DNA of 46,920 bases from Bacillota bacterium (GCA_017440275.1 JAFSHN010000069.1:1-46920); one strand, 5' to 3'; shown: positions 6,936 to 18,328, numbered from the stretch's first letter. The notes: generated by a model not told the origin, from the letters alone. A program made the numbers and translations.

Positions 6936-8090
6936 CTATTCCTTTTCTAACAAGCAAATAGCCTCTATATGTTTTGTGAAAGGAAAGTTGTCAAAAGGCT
7001 TCAGATATTTGCACTTATAGCCGTAGTAATCCATATATCTTATGTTGTCTGCAAGAGTCTTTGGATTGCAGGAAACATATACAATCTGCTTCACTCCGTA
7101 TTCTAAAATCTTGTCCAGTGCCTTAGGCTGAATTCCCACTCTCGGTGGGTCTACAACTATTACGTCAGGTTTATCTTCTACTGTCTTAAGCACTTCAAAT
7201 ACATCGCCTGCAATAAAATCACAGTTTTCAAGGCCGTTAAGTTTTGCATTTTCTTTGGCAGCTTCTACTGCTTCCTCAACCAGCTCAATTCCGAGAACGT
7301 GCTTTGCTTTAAGCGCCATAATCTGGCTTATTGTCCCTGTGCCGCAGAAAAGGTCGAATACATTTTTACCATCAAGTCCGTCAATCAAATCGATAGCTTC
7401 TGTGTATAAACGCTCTACGGCTTCCACATTGGTCTGGAAGAATGAAAAAGCGCTCACTTTAAAATCAAGTCCAAGAAGCTTTTCCATATAGTAGTCTCTT
7501 CCCCACAGTGTCTTTAGACTGTCGCAGACAACTGCATCGGCAAGGCGGTCATTAAAAGTTCTGAGCACGCCTACAATTTGATTATTGAGTTTCAAACCGA
7601 GAAGTCCTTCCACATACGCTTTTTCGTCAAAACCTTCTTCTGAAGAGGTAACGATATTGATGAGAAGCTCACCGGTTCTCATACCTTTTCGAACAATAAG
7701 GTTACGCAACAAGCCTAAATGAGACTTTTTGTTATAATGCTTATATCCTCTCTCAATGGCAAAATCTAAGGTAAATCTTAAAATTTTGTTGAAATCTTCA
7801 TCAACCAGCTGACATTCATCAACGGTGATAATAGACATAAAATGCCCTTTTTTGTGCATTCCAAGGGTAGTTTCTCCGTCTTTAACCATATCACCGAAGG
7901 TGTATTCCATCTTGTTTCTGTATCTGTACTGACAAGGGCAGCCTTCAATAAAATCAATTTTTTCCGGAGAAACTTCCTTCTTTTCAAGAAGCGCAAGAAC
8001 CTCTTGCTCTTTTATTTCAAGTTGTTTTGGGTAGTCATGCTCCTGATAGATACATCCACCGCAAAATTCATTATGTTTACAAATTTCCAT
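6936..8090 (-). CDS. rlmD: 23S rRNA (uracil-5-)-methyltransferase, RumA/RlmD family
   Basis: Predicted to place the C5 methyl group on a uridine of 23S rRNA (U1939, or also U747 as in the RlmCD type), using S-adenosylmethionine. 384 residues. The N-terminus has the Fe-S cysteines (CKHNEFCGGC, with the fourth in DECQL near residue 90). The SAM site is FDLFCGTGTISQIMA, the DPPR motif is VVDPPRVG and the nucleophile is the Cys of VSCNPKTL. It lacks the N-terminal TRAM domain of most family members, which explains the short length. It is the last gene of the ruvC-ruvA-ruvB-queA-tgt-rlmD operon, 24 bp after tgt, with a GGGAGG ribosome-binding site. The exact target base is uncertain. Confidence 0.88.
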   Translation of the reverse strand: MEICKHNEFCGGCIYQEHDYPKQLEIKEQEVLALLEKKEVSPEKIDFIEGCPCQYRYRNKMEYTFGDMVKDGETTLGMHKKGHFMSIITVDECQLVDEDFNKILRFTLDFAIERGYKHYNKKSHLGLLRNLIVRKGMRTGELLINIVTSSEEGFDEKAYVEGLLGLKLNNQIVGVLRTFNDRLADAVVCDSLKTLWGRDYYMEKLLGLDFKVSAFSFFQTNVEAVERLYTEAIDLIDGLDGKNVFDLFCGTGTISQIMALKAKHVLGIELVEEAVEAAKENAKLNGLENCDFIAGDVFEVLKTVEDKPDVIVVDPPRVGIQPKALDKILEYGVKQIVYVSCNPKTLADNIRYMDYYGYKCKYLKPFDNFPFTKHIEAICLLEKE

Positions 8091-8114
8091 TATTGTAAAC
8101 TTCCTCCCAATATA

Positions 8115-10300
<2,186 letters not shown>

Positions 10301-10318
10301 AAAAATCTCCAATTATAT

Positions 10319-11323
10319 TTATTCTTCAGGTACCGGCAATCCCAGGTGTTTATATGCCAGATTAGTTACCATACGTCCCTTCGGTGTTCTGCTGATATAC
10401 CCTATCTGCAGCAGATACGGTTCATAGGCATCTTCTATGGTAACACGTTCTTCACCTATAGAAGCCGCAATGGTATCAATGCCAACAGGACCTCCATTAA
10501 AGCGCTCGATTATAGATGTTAGAATCTCTCTGTCGAGGCGTTCAAGCCCCATATCATCAATCCCAAGTGCATCAAGACCCTGCTTGGTAATCTCCAAATC
10601 AATCTTATCCTTGCCGAGAACCTGAGAAAAGTCTCTGATTCGTTTAAGAATTCTATTGGCTATACGAGGAGTTCCTCTTGATCGCTTAGCCATTTCTATT
10701 ACGGCATCATTATCAGCAGTTATTCCGAGAAGCCCTGCAGAACGATTGATGATTTGAGACAGTTCTTCAATAGTATACATCTCAAACTTACTGAGTACAC
10801 CGAATCTGTCTCTGAGCGGAGCAGAAAGGCTTCCGGCTCTTGTTGTTGCTCCAATCAAAGTGAATTTTGAAAGATCCAGTCTGATGGAACGAGCTGAAGG
10901 GCCTTTGCCGATAATAATATCCAGGGCAAAGTCTTCCATTGCCGAATAAAGTACTTCTTCAACAGAACGATTAAGTCTATGGATTTCATCGATAAACAGC
11001 ACATCGTTTTCATTCAGGTTTGTAAGGATTGCAGCCAGATCTCCTGCTCTTCCGATAGCAGGACCTGATGTTATCTTGATATCTACACCCAGCTCATTGG
11101 CAATAATCCCTGCCAAAGTAGTTTTACCAAGGCCCGGAGGACCATAAAAGAGAACGTGGTCCAAAGATTCACCACGCATTTTAGCAGCTTCAATAAAAAC
11201 CTTTAAATTGTCTTTAGCGTTTTTTTGTCCTATATATTCTTCAAGAGTCTGAGGCCTAAGACCTGTTTCCTGTTTTAATTCGCCAGGACTTATGTTTGCA
11301 GATGTTATTCTTTCGTTATCCAT
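10319..11323 (-). CDS. ruvB: Holliday junction branch-migration ATPase RuvB
   Basis: Hexameric AAA+ motor that drives branch migration with RuvA during recombination repair. 334 residues. Walker A is [11 protein letters not shown], Walker B is LFIDEIHRL, sensor 1 is LIGATTRAG, and the arginine-finger region follows (PLRDRFG). The C-terminal winged helix contains [17 protein letters not shown]. It begins 15 bp after ruvA and ends 18 bp before queA. It belongs to an operon with a LexA-like box at its promoter, as expected for an SOS gene. Confidence 0.98.
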   Translation of the reverse strand: MDNERITSANISPGELKQETGLRPQTLEEYIGQKNAKDNLKVFIEAAKMRGESLDHVLFYGPPGLGKTTLAGIIANELGVDIKITSGPAIGRAGDLAAILTNLNENDVLFIDEIHRLNRSVEEVLYSAMEDFALDIIIGKGPSARSIRLDLSKFTLIGATTRAGSLSAPLRDRFGVLSKFEMYTIEELSQIINRSAGLLGITADNDAVIEMAKRSRGTPRIANRILKRIRDFSQVLGKDKIDLEITKQGLDALGIDDMGLERLDREILTSIIERFNGGPVGIDTIAASIGEERVTIEDAYEPYLLQIGYISRTPKGRMVTNLAYKHLGLPVPEE

Positions 11324-11338
11324 AATATCCCTTTCGTA

Positions 11339-11941
11339 TTAGAATAAGTTTTTCAATGCTTTTTTAATGTAATCTTCACTGGATAAACCTTCATCGTTAA
11401 CAGTTGACACAGCATTGAATGCCTCTGCTTTTGTATATCCTAATGCCACCAATGCATTAATAGCTTCAGTTCTGTTGTCTGCAGAAATACCCGGTGTTTC
11501 ACCGCCGATAACCACTCTGTCAACTTCTCCGTCCATCTTACCGATTTTGTCTTTCAGTTCCAGAATGATTCTTTCAGCAGTTTTCTTTCCAATACCGTTT
11601 GCTCTTGCGATTTCTTTTGCATCTTCAAAGGTAATGGCTATTTTCAATTCGTCTGCAGAAAGAGTTCCAACGATGGCCATGGCTCCCTTCGCTCCCACTC
11701 CGCTGACAGTTATGAGTTTTTCAAAGATTTCAAGAGTTTCCTTGTTATGAAAGCCATACAAACTCATATCATCTTCTTTAACAATCATAGATGTATGCAC
11801 CATAACAGAATCACCTATACTATATTTATAAACGGGGGAATTTGCCGGTATAAAGACTTCCAAGCCTATGCCTGACGGTGTTTCGACAACGATTCCTCCG
11901 TTCACATTCATTGCATATATTCCTTTGATGTATCTTATCAT
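11339..11941 (-). CDS. ruvA: Holliday junction DNA helicase subunit RuvA
   Basis: Tetrameric protein that grips Holliday junctions and loads RuvB. 200 residues, normal length. The N-terminal OB-fold starts [20 protein letters not shown]. Helix-hairpin-helix motifs follow ([20 protein letters not shown] and [20 protein letters not shown]), and the C-terminal domain that contacts RuvB ends the protein ([16 protein letters not shown]). The start ATG overlaps the ruvC stop in an ATGA arrangement, so the two genes are translationally coupled. Confidence 0.97.
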   Translation of the reverse strand: MIRYIKGIYAMNVNGGIVVETPSGIGLEVFIPANSPVYKYSIGDSVMVHTSMIVKEDDMSLYGFHNKETLEIFEKLITVSGVGAKGAMAIVGTLSADELKIAITFEDAKEIARANGIGKKTAERIILELKDKIGKMDGEVDRVVIGGETPGISADNRTEAINALVALGYTKAEAFNAVSTVNDEGLSSEDYIKKALKNLF

Positions 11942-12438
11942 AATTTAACACCTTTCAAAATATTCTTCGTATTTGCTGAGTGCGCATGACAAATTGCTGC
12001 AGCAAGTGCATCGGCCGTATCATCAGGTTTTGGAGCAGCTTTTAGATTCAGCATTGTTTTTACCATATATTGAATCTGCTGTTTATCAGCTCTGCCGTAT
12101 CCTACAAGAGCCTGTTTAATCTGCAGCGGTGTATATTCATTAATTTTAAGATTGCCTTTTTGACAAGCCAAAACAGCAACACCTCTTGCTTCCCCAACCA
12201 AAATAGCAGTCTTGGCGTTACTGTTAAAAAACAATTCTTCAATCGAGGCCTCATCAGGCTGATACTTTGACATTATCTCCGTCAGTCCGTCATACAGTGC
12301 TTCAAGACGACAAGGCATATTCATAGAAGTATCTGTGGTGATAGCACCGTAATCAACTACCGAAAACCGGTTTCCTATTACATCTATTACTCCCCAACCT
12401 AAAATCGCATAGCCGGGGTCAATGCCTAAAATACGCAT
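11938..12438 (-). CDS. ruvC: crossover junction endodeoxyribonuclease RuvC
   Basis: Resolves Holliday junctions by paired nicks. 166 residues with the RNase H-like fold. The first acidic ligand is in [17 protein letters not shown] (D7), the second in SIEELFF, and the C-terminal pair in [17 protein letters not shown]. The ATG follows an AGAGGT ribosome-binding site. It heads the operon ruvC-ruvA-ruvB-queA-tgt-rlmD. Many Firmicutes lack ruvC and use RecU, but Clostridia commonly have it. Confidence 0.96.
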   Translation of the reverse strand: MRILGIDPGYAILGWGVIDVIGNRFSVVDYGAITTDTSMNMPCRLEALYDGLTEIMSKYQPDEASIEELFFNSNAKTAILVGEARGVAVLACQKGNLKINEYTPLQIKQALVGYGRADKQQIQYMVKTMLNLKAAPKPDDTADALAAAICHAHSANTKNILKGVKL

Positions 12439-12470
12439 TTTTCAACCTCTTTCCCTCTTTGTACGAAAAA

Positions 12471-12499
12471 ATTATAACACACAAACATTTGTTTGTCTA
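12471..12499 (-). promoter_or_regulatory. promoter of the ruvC operon
   Basis: Minus-strand -35 TAGACA (12494-12499) and perfect -10 TATAAT (12471-12476), spacer 17 bp. A LexA-like palindrome lies within the spacer and touches the -35. Confidence 0.7.
12482..12495. promoter_or_regulatory. LexA (SOS) box-like palindrome
   Basis: CAAACATTTGTTTG matches the Gram-positive LexA consensus CGAAC-N4-GTTYG except for A in place of G at the second base and a T in the central four. It sits between the -35 and -10 of the ruvC promoter and 5 bp from the -35 of the divergent argR promoter. ruvCAB and recN are known SOS genes in several bacteria. Confidence 0.55.
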
Positions 12500-12500
12500 C

Positions 12501-12529
12501 TTGCAAAGCTAAAGTCATTATGTTAAAAT
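12501..12529 (+). promoter_or_regulatory. promoter of argR-recN
   Basis: -35 TTGCAA (12501-12506) and -10 TAAAAT (12524-12529), spacer 17 bp, 40 bp before the argR ATG. TATGAATA just downstream resembles half an ARG box, so ArgR self-control is possible but weakly supported. Confidence 0.6.
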
Positions 12530-12568
12530 TTTAATGAAGTATTATGAATATGCAAAGGAGAATTGTGT

Positions 12569-13036
12569 ATGCGTTATTCAAGACAAAACAAGATTTTAGA
12601 TCTAATCAACAATTACGAAATCGACACACAAGAAAACCTGGCTGCTATCCTGAGAAACCACGGATATGATGTTACCCAGGCAACTGTGTCAAGAGACATT
12701 AAAGAGTTACAGTTGGTAAAAGTATTGTCTTCCTCCGGCAAGTACAAATACGCTGTGAGTTCACACAAGGATTTGCCTGCTTCAGAAAGATTCTCGAAGA
12801 TTTTCCGTGAAACAATTACTTCATTCACATCTTCAGGCAATATCGTTGTAGTAAAAACACTTTCCGGCTGCGGCCCTGCTGCAGGAGAAGCCATTGACAC
12901 ATGCGGATTACCTCACATTGTAGGCAGCATCGCAGGAGACAACACAATCTTCCTTCTTGCAGATTCCGAAGAAAATGTGCCTATCATTCTTGAAAAGTTT
13001 CAGGAAATGTTAGCAACGAGAGGTAAAAATGATTAA
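12569..13036 (+). CDS. argR: arginine repressor ArgR/AhrC
   Basis: Arginine-responsive transcription factor, a hexamer that represses arginine biosynthesis and can activate catabolism. 155 residues. The N-terminal winged helix-turn-helix spans about 1-70 (RYSRQNKILDLINNYEIDTQ ... VTQATVSRDIKELQLVKV). The C-terminal arginine-binding and oligomerisation domain has the family signature GSIAGDNTIFLL. The ATG at 12569 has AAAGGAG 9 bases upstream. It overlaps recN by 8 bp, a pairing conserved across Firmicutes. No arginine genes lie in this window. Confidence 0.96.
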   Translation: MRYSRQNKILDLINNYEIDTQENLAAILRNHGYDVTQATVSRDIKELQLVKVLSSSGKYKYAVSSHKDLPASERFSKIFRETITSFTSSGNIVVVKTLSGCGPAAGEAIDTCGLPHIVGSIAGDNTIFLLADSEENVPIILEKFQEMLATRGKND

Positions 13037-14648
13037 TCACATCAGCATAAAAAATTTTGCTATTATTGAAAACACTGAAATTGATTTTCAGGAAGGTCTT
13101 AATATAATCACAGGAGAAACAGGTTCAGGTAAGTCAATAGTTATTGAAGCCATTAGTTTAGCTTTGGGCAGCCGTGCCGACTCCTCATACGTCAGAACTG
13201 GCACCGACAAAGCTGTGATTCAGCTTGCCGGCACTTTGAATGATGAAGATTATGTTATTACCAGAGAAATTACGGCTAATGGCAAAAATTTATGCAGAAT
13301 TAACGGCGAAATCGTTACCCTCGCACAGGTAAATCGCCTTTCTTCCAAGCTGGCGGATATCCATGGTCAATACGACAATCAGTCTCTTCTTAATCCGGAC
13401 TATCATATTGTACTGCTGGATTCATATAAAAACTCCGACTCCAAAGAAATCAAGGAAAACCTTGCAGAAAAATATTCAACATATATGCAATGCCGCAAGG
13501 AACTTGCTCAACTTCTTTCTATGGAAAAAGAAAACGCCCGCCAACTTGATTTTTATAAATACGAAGCAAATGAAATTGAAAAAGCGAATTTGGTAATTGG
13601 AGAAGATGCTGATCTGTCAGAAAGAATTTCTCTGCTCCAGAACAGTGAAAAGATTTTTGACAATGTAAGCAAAGCATACCAATGTATGTATGACGAATCA
13701 CCTTCCGTTATGGACGGCCTTAATTTAGCCACAAAATCCATAGAGGAAATCGCCGTATATGCTCAAGGTATTGCATCTCTTTACGAAGAAATCAACGACA
13801 TTTACTATAGACTTGAAGAGTTATGCCATCAGATTCGTGAGGTGAAAGAATCTATCGTATTTTCACCTGCAGAGTTGGACGAAGCTATCGCAAGGCTTGA
13901 TTTGATAGACGGTCTTAAGAAAAAATACGGTTCTACTATTGAAGAAATATTAGAATACGAAGCTAACCTTCAAAAGAAACTTTCAATTGCAGAAAACTTC
14001 GATGAAGAAAAAAAATCCATGATGATTGCTCTCAAGAATGCCAAAGCAAATCTTCTTGAATGCTGCAGCGAACTTACAAAAGTGCGCAAAGAAAAAGCAC
14101 TTGAACTTGAGCAATCAATTCAAAAAGAACTCCACGACCTGAATTTTAAAGATTCTCTGGTCAAAATCAGTATTGAACCTCTTGAAGAGCCTTCTGAATC
14201 AGGTATGGACAAGGTTGAAATTCTTATTACAACCAACAAAGGTGAACCGTTGAAACCTCTTTACAAAATAGTTTCCGGCGGTGAAATGTCAAGAATAATG
14301 TTGGCTTTCAAAAATATCATCAGTTCCTACGATCAAATTCCAACCCTTATATTTGATGAAATTGACAATGGAATCAGTGGCATTACTGCCAGCATCGTCG
14401 GTAAAAAATTAAAAGAAATAAGTGCCCAGCGCCAGATTATCTGTATTACCCACCTTCCTCAGATAGCAGCATGCGGCCAATATAACTTCCGAATTTTCAA
14501 AGAGTCTGATGATACCAATACTTTCACTTATGTGCAGCCATTGAGCGAGGATGAAAAGATAATGGAAATTGCCCGGCTTCTCGGAGGTACTTCTATTACA
14601 GAAACCACTCTGATGACAGCAAAAGAATTAATTGAAAATGCCCATTAA
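13029..14648 (+). CDS. recN: DNA repair protein RecN
   Basis: SMC-like ATPase that acts at double-strand breaks. 539 residues, slightly short for the family. Walker A is ITGETGSGKS near residue 30. A long coiled-coil region occupies about 150-380. The ABC signature is VSGGEMSRIMLA, Walker B is LIFDEIDNGISG, and the switch His is in ITHLPQIAA. The ribosome-binding site (GAGAGGT) lies inside the end of argR, with which it overlaps by 8 bp, so the genes are probably coupled. It ends at a strong bidirectional terminator. The shared upstream region contains a LexA-like box. Confidence 0.97.
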   Translation: MINHISIKNFAIIENTEIDFQEGLNIITGETGSGKSIVIEAISLALGSRADSSYVRTGTDKAVIQLAGTLNDEDYVITREITANGKNLCRINGEIVTLAQVNRLSSKLADIHGQYDNQSLLNPDYHIVLLDSYKNSDSKEIKENLAEKYSTYMQCRKELAQLLSMEKENARQLDFYKYEANEIEKANLVIGEDADLSERISLLQNSEKIFDNVSKAYQCMYDESPSVMDGLNLATKSIEEIAVYAQGIASLYEEINDIYYRLEELCHQIREVKESIVFSPAELDEAIARLDLIDGLKKKYGSTIEEILEYEANLQKKLSIAENFDEEKKSMMIALKNAKANLLECCSELTKVRKEKALELEQSIQKELHDLNFKDSLVKISIEPLEEPSESGMDKVEILITTNKGEPLKPLYKIVSGGEMSRIMLAFKNIISSYDQIPTLIFDEIDNGISGITASIVGKKLKEISAQRQIICITHLPQIAACGQYNFRIFKESDDTNTFTYVQPLSEDEKIMEIARLLGGTSITETTLMTAKELIENAH

Positions 14649-14653
14649 AAAAA

Positions 14654-14683
14654 GAGGTCTTCCAAAAGGAAGACCTCATATTT
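14654..14683. terminator. bidirectional terminator between recN and the hydrogenase gene
   Basis: Perfect 10-bp stem GAGGTCTTCC (14654-14663) and GGAAGACCTC (14668-14677) with loop AAAA, preceded by an A run and followed by a run of T. It serves the convergent recN (+) and hydrogenase (-) genes. Confidence 0.92.
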
Positions 14684-14684
14684 T

Positions 14685-16430
14685 TTATGTATCTTCGAGT
14701 ACCATTTCAATATCCCAATTTTCAAGATCTGTGTGCAGCAGATGATGGGATGTCTTTGATAAAGGTTCACCCAGATATTCTTCGTATGTAAGTTTTACGG
14801 ATGGATTTTCGTGGGAGAATCTGATGTGGTTTGCTTTATCAAGGTCGTATAATTTTTCGCCTCTTATTTCAGCCATTTCTTCTCCATCACGGAATGGCTG
14901 GCCACCACCGCCTACGCATCCGCCCGGACAAGCCATAACTTCTACAAAGTCGTATTCAACCTCTTTTTTCTTGATAGCTTCCATCAGTTCTCTGGTATTG
15001 CCGAGACCATTTACTACCGCAACTCTCAATTTAGTTCCTTTCAAGTTGAAAGTCTCTTCCTTCCAGCCCCTTATACCCCTTACATTTTTAAATGCATCCG
15101 GTTCAGGGTTCTTCCCAGCAACTAAAAAGTATGCACTTCTGAGCGCCGCTTCCATTACACCGCCTGTTGTACCAAATATAACAGCGGCACCGGAACCTTC
15201 TCCGAAAATTGTATCAAACGGCATATCGGTTAAATCTTCAGGCTTGATACTGTCACATCTGATAAATCTGTCAAGTTCTCTTGTTGTAAGTACTAAGTCT
15301 ACATCATTGCCTTTTCCTGAATCGTTAACCTGAGGCACTGCTCTTTCGTACTTTTTAGCCAGACAAGGCATAATAGATACTGAGAATACCTTGCTTGGAT
15401 CCACACCCAGTTTCTGTGCTATGTATGTCTTGGATAATGCACCGAACATCTGCTGAGGTGACTTTGCAGTTGAAAGATTCTTTACAAATTCAGGATACTG
15501 TGTTTTAACAAATCTTAACCAACCCGGACAACAAGATGTGAACATTGGCCACTGATAGTCTTCCTTATGCGCTAATCTGTGAAGGAATTCGCTTCCCTCT
15601 TCCATAATTGTAAGGTCGGCAGTGTAGTTAGTATCAAACACATAGTCAATACCAATCTTTTTCAGCGCACATACAAGTTTTCCTGTTGTACTTGCTTCAT
15701 CGTTAAGCCCAATCTGTTCGCCCCAAGCAGTTCTTACAGCAGGAGCAATCTGAGCAATAACAATTTTTTCAGGATCTGCCAAAGCATCATTGAGCACGTC
15801 TCTGTCGTCTCTTGTTCTTAAAGCGCCTACAGGACAATGTGTGATACATTGACCGCACAATGCACATCCAACCTTCTGAATATCGAGATTATCCCTCACA
15901 CCTACGGATGTTCTGTGACCTGTACCCTTCAAATCCCAAACGCTGAGTCCTTGAACTTTTTCGCATATCTGAATACATCTCATACATTTGATGCATTTTG
16001 AAGCATCTCGTACAATCGGAAGGCGATTATCCCAACGATTTTTTTCTGCAGTGTTTTCTTCGTAAGGAATAACCATAATTCCCATATCATTAGCGATAGA
16101 CTGCAATGTACAGTTGCCGCTTCTAACACAGCTTGCACAATTTGTATCGTGGTCGGAAAGAATCAATTCCATATTGACTCTTCTGGTTTTTCTTACACGA
16201 GGACTGTTAGTTATAACTTTCATGCCCTCTCTGCATTCTGTGTTACATGCTGTAACAAGTCGTTCCATTCCTTCTACTTCTACAAGACAAACTCGGCATG
16301 CACCGATTTCATTGATTTCCTTTAAGAAGCAAAGATGAGGAATATGAATACCTACCTTCTTGGCAGCTTCCATAATGGTAGTGCCTTCAGGCACAGATAC
16401 TTTCTGTCCATTTATAATTAACTTTACCAT
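14685..16430 (-). CDS. [FeFe] hydrogenase catalytic subunit with NuoG-like N-terminus
   Basis: Cytoplasmic enzyme that reversibly reduces protons to H2. 581 residues. A 2Fe-2S domain comes first (C34, C45, C48, C62), then a His-Cys 4Fe-4S site (H94, C98, C101, C107) and two 4Fe-4S motifs (CIKCMRCIQIC 146-156; CALCGQCITHC 189-199). The H-cluster domain has all three signatures: L1 TSCCPGW (298-304, with the proton-relay Cys), L2 MPCLAKKYE (354-362) and L3 ACPGGCVGGGGQP (500-512). It lacks the extra C-terminal 2Fe-2S domain of bifurcating HydA. Its partner, overlapping by 7 bp upstream, is a NuoF/GltD fusion, the arrangement of the glutamate-synthase-linked (A2) group. Electrons probably come from NAD(P)H. 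Confidence 0.93.
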   Translation of the reverse strand: MVKLIINGQKVSVPEGTTIMEAAKKVGIHIPHLCFLKEINEIGACRVCLVEVEGMERLVTACNTECREGMKVITNSPRVRKTRRVNMELILSDHDTNCASCVRSGNCTLQSIANDMGIMVIPYEENTAEKNRWDNRLPIVRDASKCIKCMRCIQICEKVQGLSVWDLKGTGHRTSVGVRDNLDIQKVGCALCGQCITHCPVGALRTRDDRDVLNDALADPEKIVIAQIAPAVRTAWGEQIGLNDEASTTGKLVCALKKIGIDYVFDTNYTADLTIMEEGSEFLHRLAHKEDYQWPMFTSCCPGWLRFVKTQYPEFVKNLSTAKSPQQMFGALSKTYIAQKLGVDPSKVFSVSIMPCLAKKYERAVPQVNDSGKGNDVDLVLTTRELDRFIRCDSIKPEDLTDMPFDTIFGEGSGAAVIFGTTGGVMEAALRSAYFLVAGKNPEPDAFKNVRGIRGWKEETFNLKGTKLRVAVVNGLGNTRELMEAIKKKEVEYDFVEVMACPGGCVGGGGQPFRDGEEMAEIRGEKLYDLDKANHIRFSHENPSVKLTYEEYLGEPLSKTSHHLLHTDLENWDIEMVLEDT

Positions 16431-18274
16431 TTATCGTTCCTCCCTCCTCTGAAAGATCCGAAACCATGGTAGTCACAGCGCAGACATCTTGAAGCTTCTC
16501 TTAAAGCTTCTTCGTGTGTCATGCCGTATTCGATTTCGTCAAAGTCGCTTCCTCTCTGTTTTGCATAACGCTCTTTCATTTCGATTCTTCCGCTTGGAAT
16601 ATGATCTGAAATTCCAGGGAGAGGAATGTCTACATTAGCTTCAATTTCGTGATTGAAGCCCAGGTATGCGTCAATATTTGCAGCTGCAACCTTACCTGCT
16701 GCGATGGCATTGATTACGGTTGAAGGACCTGTTACACAGTCTCCGCCGGCGTAAGTACCATTGCTGGAGTCTACTACACTGTTTGCTTCCGCCTTGATAT
16801 TGCCTCTGAACACAGGAATACCGTAATCTTCAAAGAACTGAATGTCTGTTGCTTGTCCAATAGCAGAAATAATGATGTCACAAGGAATCTTTTCTTCGGC
16901 TTCAGATGAATCAACCGGCTTAGGTCTGCCGGAATTGTCAGCTTGACCTGCAATCTGAGGCTTAACCCAAAGAGCTTTAACTCTGCCGTATTTATCATTT
17001 TCAATTCTTGACGGTGCCTTCAATTCTAACAGGCTGCATCCTTCAGCGATGGCACCTTCAATCTCATTTGGCAGTGCAGTCATATCATCTTTACGTCTTC
17101 TGTATACGATGGAAACTTCTGATGCTCCGAGACGTTTTGCAGTTCTTGCTACGTCCATTGCTACGTTACCGCCTCCGATTACTACTACTGACTTACCTGC
17201 AAAGTCAGGCATAGCATCATCGCCAATTCCTCTGAGCATTTCAACTGCAGGGATTACACCTTTGCTGTATTCTCCCGGAATACCAATTCCCTTAGCATTA
17301 TGGGAACCAATCGAAATGTAAATAGCATCGTATTTTTCTTTTATTTCAGCGATTGCTTCCGGTGAAGAAATATCGCAATCCAGTTTGCATTCCACGCCTG
17401 TAGAAAGAATTGCATCAATATCCCACTGGAGTCTTTCTCTTGGAAGTCTGTAATTTGGAATACCATATCTGAGCATACCACCAAGCTGAGATCTCTTTTC
17501 AAAGATTGTAACCTGGTGACCCATAATGGACAAGAAATATGCTGCTGATAAACCGGATGGACCGCCGCCGATAACAGCAATTTTTTTGCCTGTATTATCC
17601 ATCTTTTCAGGAACAGGCACACTGCCGCAGTTATCTACAGCATAACGTTTGAGGCCTCTGATATTAATAGGCGCGTCTACCAATGTTCTTCTGCACTTAT
17701 TTTCACATGGATGTTCGCAGATTAAAGCACAAACGGTTGGGAAAGGATTGTCCTTTCTTATTAATTTAACTGCATCATCGTATCTGCCAGCTCTAAGCAA
17801 AGCAATATATCCCGGTACATCTACTCCTGCAGGGCACATTGCAACACAAGGAACCGGCTGATCGTTATTTCTGATTGTCGGAGTGCAAGTATGATCTTTG
17901 ATATGAGATTCAAAGTCATCTCGATAGCCTTGAATACCGCGCAGAACCATTTTAGCTGCTTCGGCTCCGATTGCACAGTCAGCAGAAACACTGATGGCTG
18001 TTGCAGTCTTTTCGAGAAGTTTAATATCTTCCATTCTCGGTTCTTTATCGGTATCTAAAATGTCATCGATAATTAGTTGTAACTGTCCAAGACCAACACG
18101 ACAAGGAGCACATTTGCCACAGCTTTGGGAATGGCAAAGTCTTAAGAAGGATGCCGTTAAATCTACAGGGCACTGTCCAGGAGGGCTGGCAATGATTCTT
18201 CTTTCCAAATCTTTATGAAGCCCTTCTACAGTTTTTTGAACAATGTCCTGGGACTTAATAAAAAGTCTGTTCAC
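16424..18274 (-). CDS. NuoF-type 4Fe-4S domain fused to GltD-like FAD/NAD(P) oxidoreductase
   Basis: Likely electron-input subunit for the adjacent hydrogenase. 616 residues. Residues about 1-115 match only the C-terminal 4Fe-4S domain of NuoF (SQSCGKCAPCRVG, C52, C55, C58, then C100); the FMN/NADH fold of NuoF is absent. Residues about 140-225 have the double 4Fe-4S motif of GltD/dihydropyrimidine dehydrogenase (CVAMCPAGVDVPGY; CALICEHPCENKCRR). Then come an FAD site (VIGGGPSGLSAAYFL, about 235) and an NAD(P) site (VVIGGGNVAMDVARTAKRLG), followed by YRRRKDDM. GTG start with GGAGG 8 bases upstream. First gene of the two-gene operon. It is not glutamate synthase itself, since no large subunit is present. 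NADH or NADPH preference is not decided. Confidence 0.85.
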   Translation of the reverse strand: MNRLFIKSQDIVQKTVEGLHKDLERRIIASPPGQCPVDLTASFLRLCHSQSCGKCAPCRVGLGQLQLIIDDILDTDKEPRMEDIKLLEKTATAISVSADCAIGAEAAKMVLRGIQGYRDDFESHIKDHTCTPTIRNNDQPVPCVAMCPAGVDVPGYIALLRAGRYDDAVKLIRKDNPFPTVCALICEHPCENKCRRTLVDAPINIRGLKRYAVDNCGSVPVPEKMDNTGKKIAVIGGGPSGLSAAYFLSIMGHQVTIFEKRSQLGGMLRYGIPNYRLPRERLQWDIDAILSTGVECKLDCDISSPEAIAEIKEKYDAIYISIGSHNAKGIGIPGEYSKGVIPAVEMLRGIGDDAMPDFAGKSVVVIGGGNVAMDVARTAKRLGASEVSIVYRRRKDDMTALPNEIEGAIAEGCSLLELKAPSRIENDKYGRVKALWVKPQIAGQADNSGRPKPVDSSEAEEKIPCDIIISAIGQATDIQFFEDYGIPVFRGNIKAEANSVVDSSNGTYAGGDCVTGPSTVINAIAAGKVAAANIDAYLGFNHEIEANVDIPLPGISDHIPSGRIEMKERYAKQRGSDFDEIEYGMTHEEALREASRCLRCDYHGFGSFRGGRNDKW

Positions 18275-18299
18275 TGTTTTACCTCCTCATTTTGGGTAT

Positions 18300-18328
18300 A
18301 TTTAAACTAGTCTTTCTTTATTTGTCAA
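18300..18328 (-). promoter_or_regulatory. promoter of the hydrogenase operon
   Basis: Minus-strand perfect -35 TTGACA (18323-18328) with -10 TTAAAT (18300-18305), spacer 17 bp. It lies 25 bp before the GTG start, whose ribosome-binding site is strong. No operator is recognised. Confidence 0.5.

Noticed and set aside
14824-15333. Open frame of 169 codons opposite the hydrogenase gene
   Set aside because: Its serine/proline-rich product is typical of an antisense shadow of a real coding region.
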